This document shows, piece by piece, positions 53,478 to 61,009 of a DNA stretch of 64,000 nt. The stretch is from Cellulomonas terrae (GTDB lineage Bacteria; Actinomycetota; Actinomycetes; Actinomycetales; Cellulomonadaceae). The translations under genes and the position numbers were made by a program. The stretch is from contig NZ_BJWH01000003.1 of assembly GCF_007990265.1 (NCBI RefSeq), positions 186,001 to 250,000 of the forward strand, in the 5' to 3' direction. The notes below the pieces were generated by a model that saw nothing but the letters and a program-made list of their open reading frames with translations, did no database searches and had not been told where the DNA came from. Position 1 is the stretch's first letter. Each line of letters starts with the position of its first letter.

Positions 53478-54865
53478 TGAGCACCCGCACGACCGACCTG
53501 TCCGACCTGTTCCCCCGCTCGACCTTCGACCCCGACGGACCGGCGCCCCGGATCGCCGTGCTCGGCACCGGCTACCTCGGCGCCACGCACGCCGTGGCCA
53601 TGGCCCAGCTGGGCATGGAGGTCGTCGGCGTGGACACCGACCCGAACAAGGTCGCGATGCTGACCGCCGGCAAGGTGCCGTTCTACGAGCCCGGGCTGCC
53701 CGAGCTCCTCACCGAGCAGCTCGCCACCGGACGCCTGCGGTTCACCACCGACGTCGCCGAGGCGGTCGGCTGGGCGGACGTGCACTTCGTGTGCGTCGGC
53801 ACCCCGCAGTCGAAGACGAGCCACGCCGCGGACCTGCGGTTCGTCGAGGCCGCGACCACGTCGATCGCCCGGCACCTCACGCACGACGCGCTCATCGTCG
53901 GCAAGTCCACGGTCCCCGTCGGGACCGGTGCGCGGCTGCGCGAGCTGGTCGCCGACGCAGCGCCCGCGGGCCTGCGCACCGAGCTCGTCTGGAACCCCGA
54001 GTTCCTGCGCGAGGGCAAGGCGGTCCAGGACACCCTGCACCCCGACCGCATCGTCCTGGGCGGCACGACACCCGACTCCGAGGCGCTCCTGCGCCGCGTC
54101 TACGCCGGCCCGATCGCCGAGGGCTCGCCGGTCGTCGTGTGCGACCTGCCGACCGCCGAGCTCGTCAAGGTGAGCGCGAACGCGTTCCTGGCCACCAAGA
54201 TCTCGTTCATCAACGCGATCTCCGGTGTCTGCGAGGCCGCCGGCGCGGACGTCACCGTGCTGGCCGACGCGCTCGGGCACGACGTCCGGATCGGACGCCA
54301 GTTCCTGGACGCCGGTCTCGGGTTCGGTGGCGGGTGCCTGCCCAAGGACATCCGTGCCCTCATGCACCGGTCCAACGAGCTCGGCGCCCACCAGGCGTCG
54401 GCACTGCTCCAGCAGGTCGACGAGATCAACATGGGCCAGCGCTCGCGGGTGATCGACCTCGCCCTGGAGGCCTGCGGCGGCTCGGTCCTGAACCGGCGCG
54501 TCGGCGTCCTCGGTGCCGCCTTCAAGCCGCACACGGACGACGTGCGGGACTCCCCGGCGCTCAACGTCGCGGCGGCACTCCACCTGCGCGGCGCGCAGGT
54601 GACGGTCTACGACCCGCAGGCCGGCGACACCGCACGGTCCAGCTTCCCGACCCTCGGGTACGCGACGAGCGTGGACGAGGCCGTCGAGGGGGCCGACGTC
54701 GTGCTCGTCCTGACCGAGTGGGACGAGTTCGTCGACGCCGAGCCAGCCCGGCTCGCGGGCCTGACGCATCAGGCCAGCGTGATCGACGCGCGCGGCAAGC
54801 TGGACGCGGCCCGGTGGCGGGGGGCCGGCTGGTCCTTCCGCGGGCTCGGTCGGGCCGCCGCCTGA
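53477..54865 (+). CDS. ugd: UDP-glucose 6-dehydrogenase
   Basis: The 462-residue protein oxidises UDP-glucose to UDP-glucuronate with two NAD. Motifs: Rossmann VLGTGYLGATHAVAMA, VDTDPNKV, KSTVPVGTGARL, NPEFLREGKAV, and the active-site GFGGGCLPKD with catalytic Cys287, then GAAFKPHTDDVRDSPALN. Its ATG overlaps the GH26 stop by one base. It ends the three-gene operon, just before a strong terminator. Confidence 0.95.
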   Translation: MSTRTTDLSDLFPRSTFDPDGPAPRIAVLGTGYLGATHAVAMAQLGMEVVGVDTDPNKVAMLTAGKVPFYEPGLPELLTEQLATGRLRFTTDVAEAVGWADVHFVCVGTPQSKTSHAADLRFVEAATTSIARHLTHDALIVGKSTVPVGTGARLRELVADAAPAGLRTELVWNPEFLREGKAVQDTLHPDRIVLGGTTPDSEALLRRVYAGPIAEGSPVVVCDLPTAELVKVSANAFLATKISFINAISGVCEAAGADVTVLADALGHDVRIGRQFLDAGLGFGGGCLPKDIRALMHRSNELGAHQASALLQQVDEINMGQRSRVIDLALEACGGSVLNRRVGVLGAAFKPHTDDVRDSPALNVAAALHLRGAQVTVYDPQAGDTARSSFPTLGYATSVDEAVEGADVVLVLTEWDEFVDAEPARLAGLTHQASVIDARGKLDAARWRGAGWSFRGLGRAAA

Positions 54866-54883
54866 CGCACCGCCGCTGCACGA

Positions 54884-54921
54884 CCGGACGGCCCCGACGC
54901 ACTCTCGTCGGGGCCGTCCGG
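54884..54921 (+). terminator. Strong GC-rich terminator hairpin after the polysaccharide operon
   Basis: CCGGACGGCCCCGACG (54884-54899) pairs perfectly with CGTCGGGGCCGTCCGG (54906-54921): 16 base pairs around a six-base loop. No T-run follows, as is usual for actinobacterial terminators. It starts 18 bases after the UDP-glucose dehydrogenase stop. Confidence 0.85.
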
Positions 54922-54978
54922 CGTCCCGCACCCGGTTCGACGAGCCCGCCTGTCCGGCATGCGAGAAGACAACCAAAA

Positions 54979-54995
54979 CCGACTGGACCAGTCGG
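54979..54995. promoter_or_regulatory. Perfect 17-base palindrome CCGACTGG-a-CCAGTCGG in the FMN reductase promoter
   Basis: Exact 8-base inverted repeats flank a single A. Nine bases downstream is TTATAC (55004-55009), a good -10 box. The palindrome therefore covers the -35 region, where a regulator could activate or block. A 5' UTR hairpin with a 9-bp stem (55020-55047) precedes the start codon. Confidence 0.55.
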
Positions 54996-55074
54996 GATTG
55001 TTGTTATACCCGTCCCAGCGAACCCGCCCGGACCGTGCGGCGGGTTCACCGGAGCGGAGATCGAGGACCCAGCC

Positions 55075-55641
55075 ATGACCCATCAGACGTCGTCCGAGAA
55101 CCCCCGAGCGCGCGTGGTGGTGCTCTCGGGCAACCCGCGGGCAGGCTCGCGCACCACCGTCGCCGCGGTCCGGGTCGGTGAAGAGACCGCGCGGCTCCTG
55201 GGCTCCACGGCGCAGGTCGAGACCGTCGAGCTCGCCGGGTTCGCCGCCGAGATCCTCGCCGACGTGCACCCCAGCGCCGACGTGGCGCTGCGGACCGTCG
55301 CCGAGGCCACGGTGCTCGTCGTCGCGACCCCGGTCTACAAGGCGTCGTACACCGGCCTGCTCAAGGCGTTCCTCGACCTGTACGGCCCCGGCGGGCTCGC
55401 CGGGGTGGTCGCCGTCCCCGTCGTCGTCTCGGGCAACCCCGCGCACGCGCTCGTCGGGGAGGTGCACCTGCGCCCCCTGCTCGTCGAGCTCGGCGCCGTC
55501 GTGCCCACGCGGGCGATCACCGTGGTGGAGTCGCAGCTGGCGGACCTGGACCCGGTCGTCGAGCGCTGGTGGTCGGAGGGCGGCCGCGCCCTGGGCGCCC
55601 AGGTCGCGGCCGCTCCCGAGCTCGCGGAGGCCCGCGCATGA
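55075..55641 (+). CDS. NAD(P)H-dependent FMN reductase (SsuE-like)
   Basis: The 188-residue flavodoxin-fold reductase has LSGNPRAGSRTT as flavin phosphate loop, VVATPVYKASYTGLLKAFLDLYGPGGL as the SsuE/MsuE family motif, and a C-terminal helix. Such proteins give FMNH2 to two-component sulfonate or sulfone monooxygenases. It shares an ATGA overlap with the flavin reductase gene and lies near an LLM monooxygenase, which suggests a sulfur-scavenging set. Confidence 0.88.
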   Translation: MTHQTSSENPRARVVVLSGNPRAGSRTTVAAVRVGEETARLLGSTAQVETVELAGFAAEILADVHPSADVALRTVAEATVLVVATPVYKASYTGLLKAFLDLYGPGGLAGVVAVPVVVSGNPAHALVGEVHLRPLLVELGAVVPTRAITVVESQLADLDPVVERWWSEGGRALGAQVAAAPELAEARA

Positions 55642-56180
55642 CCGCCGAGACGCTGCACGCGTTGGACCGCCTCCTGCGCGACCAGGACGAGCCCCAGCTC
55701 TCGCCGCAGCAGTACAAGGAGGTCTTCCGACAGCACCCCGCCGGTGTCGCGGTCGTCGCGCTGCGGGACGGTGAGCGCCGGGTCGGCTTCACCGCGACCT
55801 CGGTGATCTCCGTGTCCGCCGCTCCCCCGCTGCTCGCGTTCTCGCTCGCGTCGACGTCCTCGTCGTGGGACGCCCTGTCCCGCGCGCGCACCCTCACGGT
55901 GAGCTTCCTGTCCGCGGACCAGGACGACGTCTCCGCTCGCTTCGCGACGAGCGGCATCGACCGCTTCGCGGCGGGCGGCTGGTACGACCTGGGCACCGGC
56001 GAGCCGGTCATCGAGGGATCCGTGTCCTGGGTGCGCGGGCGCGTGCTGCAGCGCACCCCGGTCGGCGACAGTTACCTCGTCTCGCTGCGGGCGCTCGAGC
56101 ACGGCACCTCGGCCGACACCACGCCGCTGGTGTACCACGACCGCAGCTACCACCGGATCGGGTCGCACACGGCGATCTGA
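55638..56180 (+). CDS. Flavin reductase-like domain protein (NADH:FMN oxidoreductase family)
   Basis: The 180-residue protein has the split-barrel flavin reductase motifs: FRQHPAGVAVVALRDGERRVGFTATSVISVSAAPPLLAFSLAS and a C-terminal PLVYHDRSYHRIG. It feeds reduced flavin to partner monooxygenases. Coupled to the SsuE-like gene by an ATGA overlap, it may add a second route of flavin supply. A shared bidirectional terminator follows. Confidence 0.9.
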   Translation: MTAETLHALDRLLRDQDEPQLSPQQYKEVFRQHPAGVAVVALRDGERRVGFTATSVISVSAAPPLLAFSLASTSSSWDALSRARTLTVSFLSADQDDVSARFATSGIDRFAAGGWYDLGTGEPVIEGSVSWVRGRVLQRTPVGDSYLVSLRALEHGTSADTTPLVYHDRSYHRIGSHTAI

Positions 56181-56209
56181 CCCGGTCACCCGGCGGCGGC
56201 ACCCACGGA

Positions 56210-56242
56210 GAAGCCCCCCGCCTCGCTTCGGCGGGGGGCTTC
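56210..56242. terminator. Bidirectional terminator between flavin reductase and LLM monooxygenase genes
   Basis: GAAGCCCCCCGCC (56210-56222) pairs with GGCGGGGGGCTTC (56230-56242) around a seven-base loop. The 13-bp stem lies 30 bases past the plus-strand stop and 59 bases past the minus-strand stop, so it can end both converging transcripts. Confidence 0.85.
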
Positions 56243-56300
56243 CGACCGTTGCGTCGACCGTGGTCGACCCAGCGCGGCGCGGGGGTGCTCGTCCCGGGGC

Positions 56301-57455
56301 TCAGGCGATCGCGGCGTAGCGGTTGACCGGGCGGCTGAGCCCGAGCTGGTCCCGCAGGGTCGGACCGTTGTAGTGCTCGCGGAACGCCCGCGCGGTCCGC
56401 AGCATCGGGACGACGCCGTCCACGAGGGCGTCGAGGTCCGTGTGCAGCGAGGAGGGCCGGACGACGAACCCGTCGACGGCGCCGACCTCCCACCAGGACA
56501 GGAACGTGTCGGTCAGCTCGCGGGCCGTGCCGACGTGCGTGAGCGAGTCGGTGTCCCACCGGACGCCCTCGAGCTCGGTGAGCAGGTCGAGGCGGGTGCG
56601 CGCGCTCGCCTGGTCCGGCCCGGTCACCACGAACGCGTCGACGAGCACCCGCAGGTCCCCGGGCTCGCGGCCGGCCGCGGCGGCAGCGGCGCGCAGTCGC
56701 AGCCGCAGGTCGAGCGCCTCGTCGCGGCTGGTGGCGCTGATCCGGACCACGTCGGCGTGCCGGGCCGCGAGCCCGAACGACTCGTCGGACCCGACGCGCA
56801 CCACGATCGGCGGCTGGCCCTGCGGGGGTCGCGGAGTGATCGACGGTCCCTTGACCGCGAAGTGCACGCCGTCGTGCTCGACGTAGTGCAGCTTGGCGCG
56901 GTCGACGTAGCGGTGCGTCTCCTGGTCACGGATCTCCGCGTCGTCCTCCCAGCTGTCCCAGAGCGCCGCGACGACCTCGACGGCCTCCTCGGCCTCCGCG
57001 ACGGCACCCGCCTCGGACAGGGCGGGACCGCGACCGAAGTGGGTGGCGTCCCGCTCGTCGGCCGACCAGCCGACCTGCCAGCCCGCGCGCCCGCCGCTGA
57101 CGTGGTCGATCGTCGCGATCGCCTTGGACACGTGGAACGGCTCGGTGTGCGTCGTCGCGACGGTCGGCACCAGGCCGATGCCGCGCGACCGTGGGGCCAG
57201 CCGTGCCGCGACGAGGGCCGCGTCCAGCCGGCCGCGCAGGGTCGTGGAGCGGGTGGGCTGCAGCGAGAACGAGTCGTCGATGACGACGAGGTCGAGCGTG
57301 CCGCGCTGGGCGGTGTCGACCAGGTGCTGGAGCCGCTCGGCGTCGAAGAGGCGCTGGGCCTGGGATCCGTGCGTACGCCACGCGGCGGGGTGGGCGCCGG
57401 CGTCGCTGAGGTCGACGCCGAGGTGCAGGGGTCGGGGGGAGGTGGGGCGTGCCAT
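56301..57455 (-). CDS. LLM-class flavin-dependent monooxygenase (NtaA/SnaA/DszA subfamily)
   Basis: The 384-residue bacterial luciferase-like monooxygenase uses FMNH2 from a separate reductase. Family features: LDLVVIDDSFS, the TVATTHTEPFHVSKAIATIDHVSGGRAGWQVGWS segment typical of the NtaA/DszA branch, and GSDESFGLAARHADVVRI. This branch oxidises sulfones, sulfonates or chelating agents. Its transcript carries a SAM-IV riboswitch and a double Cys-Cys leader peptide, so it probably releases sulfur from an organosulfur compound when methionine and cysteine are low. Confidence 0.9.
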   Translation of the reverse strand: MARPTSPRPLHLGVDLSDAGAHPAAWRTHGSQAQRLFDAERLQHLVDTAQRGTLDLVVIDDSFSLQPTRSTTLRGRLDAALVAARLAPRSRGIGLVPTVATTHTEPFHVSKAIATIDHVSGGRAGWQVGWSADERDATHFGRGPALSEAGAVAEAEEAVEVVAALWDSWEDDAEIRDQETHRYVDRAKLHYVEHDGVHFAVKGPSITPRPPQGQPPIVVRVGSDESFGLAARHADVVRISATSRDEALDLRLRLRAAAAAAGREPGDLRVLVDAFVVTGPDQASARTRLDLLTELEGVRWDTDSLTHVGTARELTDTFLSWWEVGAVDGFVVRPSSLHTDLDALVDGVVPMLRTARAFREHYNGPTLRDQLGLSRPVNRYAAIA

Positions 57456-57480
57456 GGAGGGTCCGTTCAGGAGTCGCGGG

Positions 57481-57517
57481 ACGCACCGCGCGCACAGGGG
57501 TGCGACGGTCGGTGCGT
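57481..57517 (-). promoter_or_regulatory. Nested hairpin between Cys-Cys leader peptide and LLM monooxygenase, candidate attenuator
   Basis: ACGCACCG (57481-57488) pairs with CGGTGCGT (57510-57517). Inside, CGCAC (57491-57495) pairs with GTGCG (57500-57504) around a four-base loop. It lies between the leader stop (57590) and the start codon (57455), like the hairpin after the other Cys leader at 47143. Its regulatory action is inferred. Confidence 0.4.
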
Positions 57518-57589
57518 GGGGGTGCGTGCGCGAGACGGCGGTGCCGTCGATCGCGGGGCTCGTCGGGGCCGGTCAGGCCGGGAGACGGG

Positions 57590-57694
57590 TCAGCGACAAC
57601 AGGTGCTGAGCGCGCCGGAGCCGGCGCCGGGACAGCAGGAGGACAGGCGAGCGAGGCCGCCGGCGATCGCCGCGGGCTGTCCGTCCGTGCTCAT
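57590..57694 (-). CDS. Double Cys-Cys leader peptide upstream of LLM monooxygenase
   Basis: This 34-residue open frame starts at ATG 57694 with GAAGGGA as ribosome site. It contains two Cys-Cys pairs, ARLSSCCPGAG in the middle and STCCR at the very end before TGA. Four cysteine codons in so short a frame, placed between a SAM-IV riboswitch and an organosulfur monooxygenase gene, fit a cysteine-sensing attenuator peptide. I know no other function for it. Confidence 0.75.
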   Translation of the reverse strand: MSTDGQPAAIAGGLARLSSCCPGAGSGALSTCCR

Positions 57695-57740
57695 CGTGCG
57701 TCCCTTCGTGCCCGCCGGGCGGGCGCTGCGTCGTTGTCGG

Positions 57741-57846
57741 GCACGAGCGGGCGCTCGTGCTGGACCAGGTCGTCACCCGGGGCACCCCACACGCAGGAGG
57801 GTTGCCACCCAGCGAGCCGGGGCTTGTCGCTGGAATTCATGATCTA
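57741..57846 (-). promoter_or_regulatory. SAM-IV riboswitch
   Basis: Reading the minus strand, the core matches the actinobacterial SAM-IV consensus as I recall it: GATCATGAATTCCAGCG, then ACAAGCCCCGGCTCGCTGG (stem CCAGC/GCTGG with AGCC/GGCT), GGCAACCCTCC, GTGGGGTGCCCCGGGTGA, and a closing GACCTGGTC. GATC at the 5' end can pair with GGTC as P1. A perfect 9-bp hairpin (57741-57760) closes the 3' end. It senses S-adenosylmethionine and should switch off the leader peptide and LLM gene when SAM is plentiful. Confidence 0.9.
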
Positions 57847-57856
57847 ACAGGTCGGG

Positions 57857-57885
57857 AAAGTAAACATAAACGCCGGGCGAGTCAA
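57857..57885 (-). promoter_or_regulatory. Sigma-70-type promoter for the SAM-IV/LLM transcript
   Basis: On the minus strand TTGACT (57885-57880) and TACTTT (57862-57857) are separated by exactly 17 bases, a near-consensus vegetative promoter. Transcription would begin near 57850, right before the riboswitch, so the leader is about 395 bases long. Confidence 0.8.
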
Positions 57886-57950
57886 CGATGGGAGGAGAAA
57901 GTCCAGATGGTGGGACGCATCGTCCCGTCAGCCGATGCGAGAATGCGCTC

Positions 57951-58466
57951 GTGCCCCTGACGATCGCCGCCGACGACCCGACCGCCCCCGACGTGCTGGA
58001 CCTGCTCGGCGAGCACCTCGCGGACATGTTCGCGACCTCGCCCGCCGAGTCCGTGCACGCCCTCGACCCGACCGCGCTCGCGTCCCCGGCGATCACGTTC
58101 TGGACCGCCCGCGACAGCGCCGGTGCGTTGCTCGGGTGCGCCGCGCTCAAGGCGCTCGGCCCGTCGGACGGCGAGCTCAAGTCGATGCGGACCACCTCGG
58201 CCGCGCGCGGGCAGGGGGTCGGTGCGGCCCTCCTCGCACACGTGCTCGCCGCCGCAGCGGAGCGGGGCCTGCGGACCGTCCACCTGGAGACCGGCACGCA
58301 GGACTACTTCGCGGCGGCACGCCGCCTGTACGAGCGCGCCGGGTTCGTCGAGTGCCCGCCGTTCGCGGACTACGCCCTCGACCCGCACAGCGTCTTCTAC
58401 CGGCTGACTCTCAACGCACCAGCCGAGCCCGCCACCGGTCCCACGGTGGCGCGACCCGCCAGTTGA
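57951..58466 (+). CDS. GNAT-family N-acetyltransferase
   Basis: The 171-residue protein has the GNAT acetyl-CoA motif A LKSMRTTSAARGQGVGAALLAHVLAAA (pattern RGxGxG) and motif B LYERAGFVECPPFADY with FYRL at the end, as in YhbS-like and aminoglycoside-type acetyltransferases. The substrate is unknown. A GTG at 57951 is chosen because the acetyltransferase fold begins right there; upstream sequence overlaps the divergent promoter. The 3' end overlaps the converging glycosyltransferase by 56 bases. Confidence 0.85.
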   Translation: MPLTIAADDPTAPDVLDLLGEHLADMFATSPAESVHALDPTALASPAITFWTARDSAGALLGCAALKALGPSDGELKSMRTTSAARGQGVGAALLAHVLAAAAERGLRTVHLETGTQDYFAAARRLYERAGFVECPPFADYALDPHSVFYRLTLNAPAEPATGPTVARPAS

Positions 58467-59151
58467 GACGCAGCGTCCGCCACGCCCGGTCGAACCGGCG
58501 GACCCGCTGGGAGTGGCCGCGCAGCGACCGGGCCGACACGCCGACCCGCAACGACCGGTCGAACCGGATCCGCCGGCCCGGTCCCAGGGCGAACGCGAGG
58601 TCGAGGTCGTCGTGCACCTCCGGGTCGTCCCGGCTGACGCGCGAGCGGACCGCGAGCCACGCCTCCCGGCGCATCGCCATCGACGAGCCCCACAGCGTGG
58701 TGTGGCCGAGGGCCAGGTGCGTGAGCGCGTAGTACGCGCCCAGGTACGCCCCCGAGACGGGTGCGCGCAGCAGCGGGTGCAGGTCGAAGAACAGCCCCGA
58801 CCCGGTGACCGCGTCGAGCGTCGGGTCCGCCTGCATGCAGCGCGCGATGCGCTCCACCCACTGCTCGTCGGGCCGCGAGTCGGCGTCCAGCCGCGCGATC
58901 ACGTCGCCGTCCGCGAGGTCGTACCCGGCAGCCGCGGCGGCGGGGATGCCGACCTGCGGCTCGGCGACGACCCGGGCACCCCACGCGGCGGCGACCGCGG
59001 CGGTGTCGTCGGACGAGCCGTTGTCCACGACCACGACCTCCCACGGCCGGACGGTCTGGCGGCCGAGCCGCGCGAGACACTCCGTCAGGGCGACGGCGTC
59101 GTCGCGCGCCGGGATCACCACCGACACCCGGGGCAGGGCTTCGCCGCTCAC
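58411..59151 (-). CDS. Family 2 glycosyltransferase
   Basis: The 246-residue protein has the GT-A core: VSVVIPARDDAVALTECLARLGRQ, VVVDNGSSDD, IARLDADSRPDEQWV (DxD motif) and GSSMAMRREAW. It has no clear membrane helices. It is the last gene of a four-gene operon and starts at a GTG overlapping the membrane protein stop. Acceptor and product are unknown. Confidence 0.85.
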   Translation of the reverse strand: MSGEALPRVSVVIPARDDAVALTECLARLGRQTVRPWEVVVVDNGSSDDTAAVAAAWGARVVAEPQVGIPAAAAAGYDLADGDVIARLDADSRPDEQWVERIARCMQADPTLDAVTGSGLFFDLHPLLRAPVSGAYLGAYYALTHLALGHTTLWGSSMAMRREAWLAVRSRVSRDDPEVHDDLDLAFALGPGRRIRFDRSLRVGVSARSLRGHSQRVRRFDRAWRTLRLNWRVAPPWDRWRARLVR

Positions 59152-59687
59152 GGGCGCCGCGCCACGACGAGCGCCGCCACGACGCTGCCCACCAGCCCGG
59201 CGGCGAGGTCACCCATCGTGTCCGGGTAGCCCACCTGGATGCGGCGGTCGAACAGCGCGTTCCCGGCCCACTCCCCCAGCTCCCAGAGCACGGCCAGCAC
59301 GGCCCCGAGCCCGACGACGAGGACGGCCCGCTCCGTCGGCGGCCGCGCGCCCACGACGCCCCAGGCGACCAGGGCGCGGTGCGCGACGACCGCGATCAGC
59401 CCGGTGGCGGCGAGGTGCACCAGCACGTCGAGCCACGGCACGGCCACGTACCAGTCGAGCTGCGCGGCCCACGCCGCGAACAGCAGGGTGCCGCTGTACG
59501 CGACGTCGAGCAGGGGCGGTGCGCCGATCGCGCGTGGCACCACCGTCCCGCCGAGCACGAGCAGGAACAGCGCCGCCGCGACCGGTCCGGCCCGCCAGGT
59601 CCCGACGACCACGCTCACGAGCGCGAGCACGCGGACGACGTCGCCGGGCACGAGCCGGACGCGGGAGGGCGGCGACGACACGGTCAT
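59148..59687 (-). CDS. DUF2238-like multi-pass membrane protein
   Basis: The 179-residue protein has five to six predicted membrane helices (VVRVLALVSVVVGTW, AAALFLLVLGGTVV, LVHLAATGLIAVVAH, AVLVVGLGAVLAVLWELGEWAG, LAAGLVGSVVAALVV). The WELGEWAGN and YPDTMGDLAAGLVGS motifs fit DUF2238/YjdJ-type proteins. Function is unknown. ATGA and GTGA overlaps tie it to its neighbours. Confidence 0.75.
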   Translation of the reverse strand: MTVSSPPSRVRLVPGDVVRVLALVSVVVGTWRAGPVAAALFLLVLGGTVVPRAIGAPPLLDVAYSGTLLFAAWAAQLDWYVAVPWLDVLVHLAATGLIAVVAHRALVAWGVVGARPPTERAVLVVGLGAVLAVLWELGEWAGNALFDRRIQVGYPDTMGDLAAGLVGSVVAALVVARRP

Positions 59688-59893
59688 GGTGAGGTGACGA
59701 AGCCGATCGCCTTGTGGCTTCCGTCGCAGAACGGCGCGATGGCCGACGACCCGCACCGGCACAGCGCGATCGTCCGCCGCCGCCGCTCGATCGGGTCCCC
59801 CTGGCCGTCGACCAGCTGCACGTCGCCGCGCACGAGCAAAGGCCCGTTCGGGCACGCCTCGATCGTGACCGGCTGCGGGGGGCGCTCGTTCAT
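59684..59893 (-). CDS. CDGSH iron-sulfur domain protein
   Basis: The 69-residue protein carries one CDGSH-type 2Fe-2S motif, CRCGSSAIAPFCDGSHK (three cysteines and one histidine ligand), like mitoNEET-type redox proteins. It lies between an HO-like diiron protein and a membrane protein in a coupled operon, so it may pass electrons to the diiron enzyme (inferred). Confidence 0.9.
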   Translation of the reverse strand: MNERPPQPVTIEACPNGPLLVRGDVQLVDGQGDPIERRRRTIALCRCGSSAIAPFCDGSHKAIGFVTSP

Positions 59894-60909
59894 GCCGACC
59901 GCAGCGAGGACGTGCCGGTCGACCAGGCGTCGAGCAGGTGCTGCCCGACGAGGTCGTCGAGGTACAGGCAGGCCGCCGCCCCGAACAGGATGTCGCCGAC
60001 CAGCTCCGGCTCCTGCTCGGCCAGCCCGCCGGCCAGGTCGCGACCGGCGATCTGCTCGTGCACGGCGTCGGCCTCGACGTGCTCGTCGAAGTACTCCGTG
60101 GTGCCTGCGTCGTGACCGAGGCGCCGGAACCCGTCCCCGTAGAGCCGGTTCGGCAGCGAGGACGTCATCTCGAACGCGGCGAGGTGCCCGGCGATGGCGC
60201 CCCGCCACCGGCGGTGCAGGCCGAACAGCGACATGAGGTTGAGCGCCGCGACGGTCACGGCGGGCAGCCGGTCCACGTAGTACCCGTACTCGTCGACGAG
60301 CCCCGCGCCGCGCATCGTGCGGGCGAACAGGGCGCTGTGCATGCGTTCCGGCCGGCCGCCGCCGTACTCGTCGGCCTGCACCTCGACCAGCGCCGCCTTC
60401 GGCACCCCCGACAGCCGTGGGACCGCCCAGGTGTGGGGGTCGGCCTCCATGAGCGTGTACAGCGACCGGTGGACGAGGAACTCCTCCGCCTGGGTCGCGT
60501 CCGCCGACCTGCTCACGAACCGGGCGACGCTCGGTCCCGGACCGGGAGCGGTCATCGCGAACAGCGCCGACGCGACGGCCTCGCGCTCGGGCGCAGCCGG
60601 GGCGGGGACGGGCACCTGCTCCCGCAGGGCGGCCTCGAACGGCTCCTCGAGCATGCGGCGCAGGCGCAGGACGTCCGGGTCCCACTCCCAGGCGTCGTCC
60701 ACCCCCTCGAACCCCCGGTAGTGCAGCGCGTACAGGGTCCAGAGCGTGAGCTGCAGGTCGTCGTCGGTCAGCGGGTCGGGGGACGCCGCGGCGGCGGAGC
60801 GCCAGCGGGTGAGCACCTCGTCGTCGACGGCCTCCGTCCCCTGCGGCGGATGGACCAGCAGGTCCGTCAGGGACGCCCCGAGGGGTCCTCGCGGGCTGGG
60901 CAGCTTCAT
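59890..60909 (-). CDS. Iron-containing redox enzyme, haem-oxygenase-like diiron family
   Basis: The 339-residue mostly helical protein has features of the haem-oxygenase-like domain oxygenases: LYALHYRGFEG, AEEFLVHRSLYTLMEADPH, EVQADEYGGGRPERMHSALFA with clustered Glu/His, and TTEYFDEHVEADAVHE near the C-terminus. Family members oxidise small organic substrates with a diiron centre. It leads the four-gene operon; the CDGSH gene overlaps its end (ATGA). Substrate unknown. Confidence 0.8.
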   Translation of the reverse strand: MKLPSPRGPLGASLTDLLVHPPQGTEAVDDEVLTRWRSAAAASPDPLTDDDLQLTLWTLYALHYRGFEGVDDAWEWDPDVLRLRRMLEEPFEAALREQVPVPAPAAPEREAVASALFAMTAPGPGPSVARFVSRSADATQAEEFLVHRSLYTLMEADPHTWAVPRLSGVPKAALVEVQADEYGGGRPERMHSALFARTMRGAGLVDEYGYYVDRLPAVTVAALNLMSLFGLHRRWRGAIAGHLAAFEMTSSLPNRLYGDGFRRLGHDAGTTEYFDEHVEADAVHEQIAGRDLAGGLAEQEPELVGDILFGAAACLYLDDLVGQHLLDAWSTGTSSLRSA

Positions 60910-61009
60910 GGTCGAGCTCCGTCCGTGCACGTGCATCCGCCCGGTTCTGGAGCAGACCTCGACCTCACCGTCGCACGCGCCGCCCGGTTCGCAACCGGAG
61001 CCGACAACG

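Noticed and set aside
54959..55078. Short open frame of 39 codons before the FMN reductase
   Set aside because: It spans the likely palindrome, -10 box and transcription start, has no cysteine pair or clear ribosome site, and overlaps the real start.
57573..57785. 70-codon minus frame overlapping the Cys-Cys leader region
   Set aside because: It covers part of the SAM-IV riboswitch, is Arg/Pro/Ser-rich and lacks a ribosome site; the 34-codon frame has both the Cys pairs and a ribosome site.
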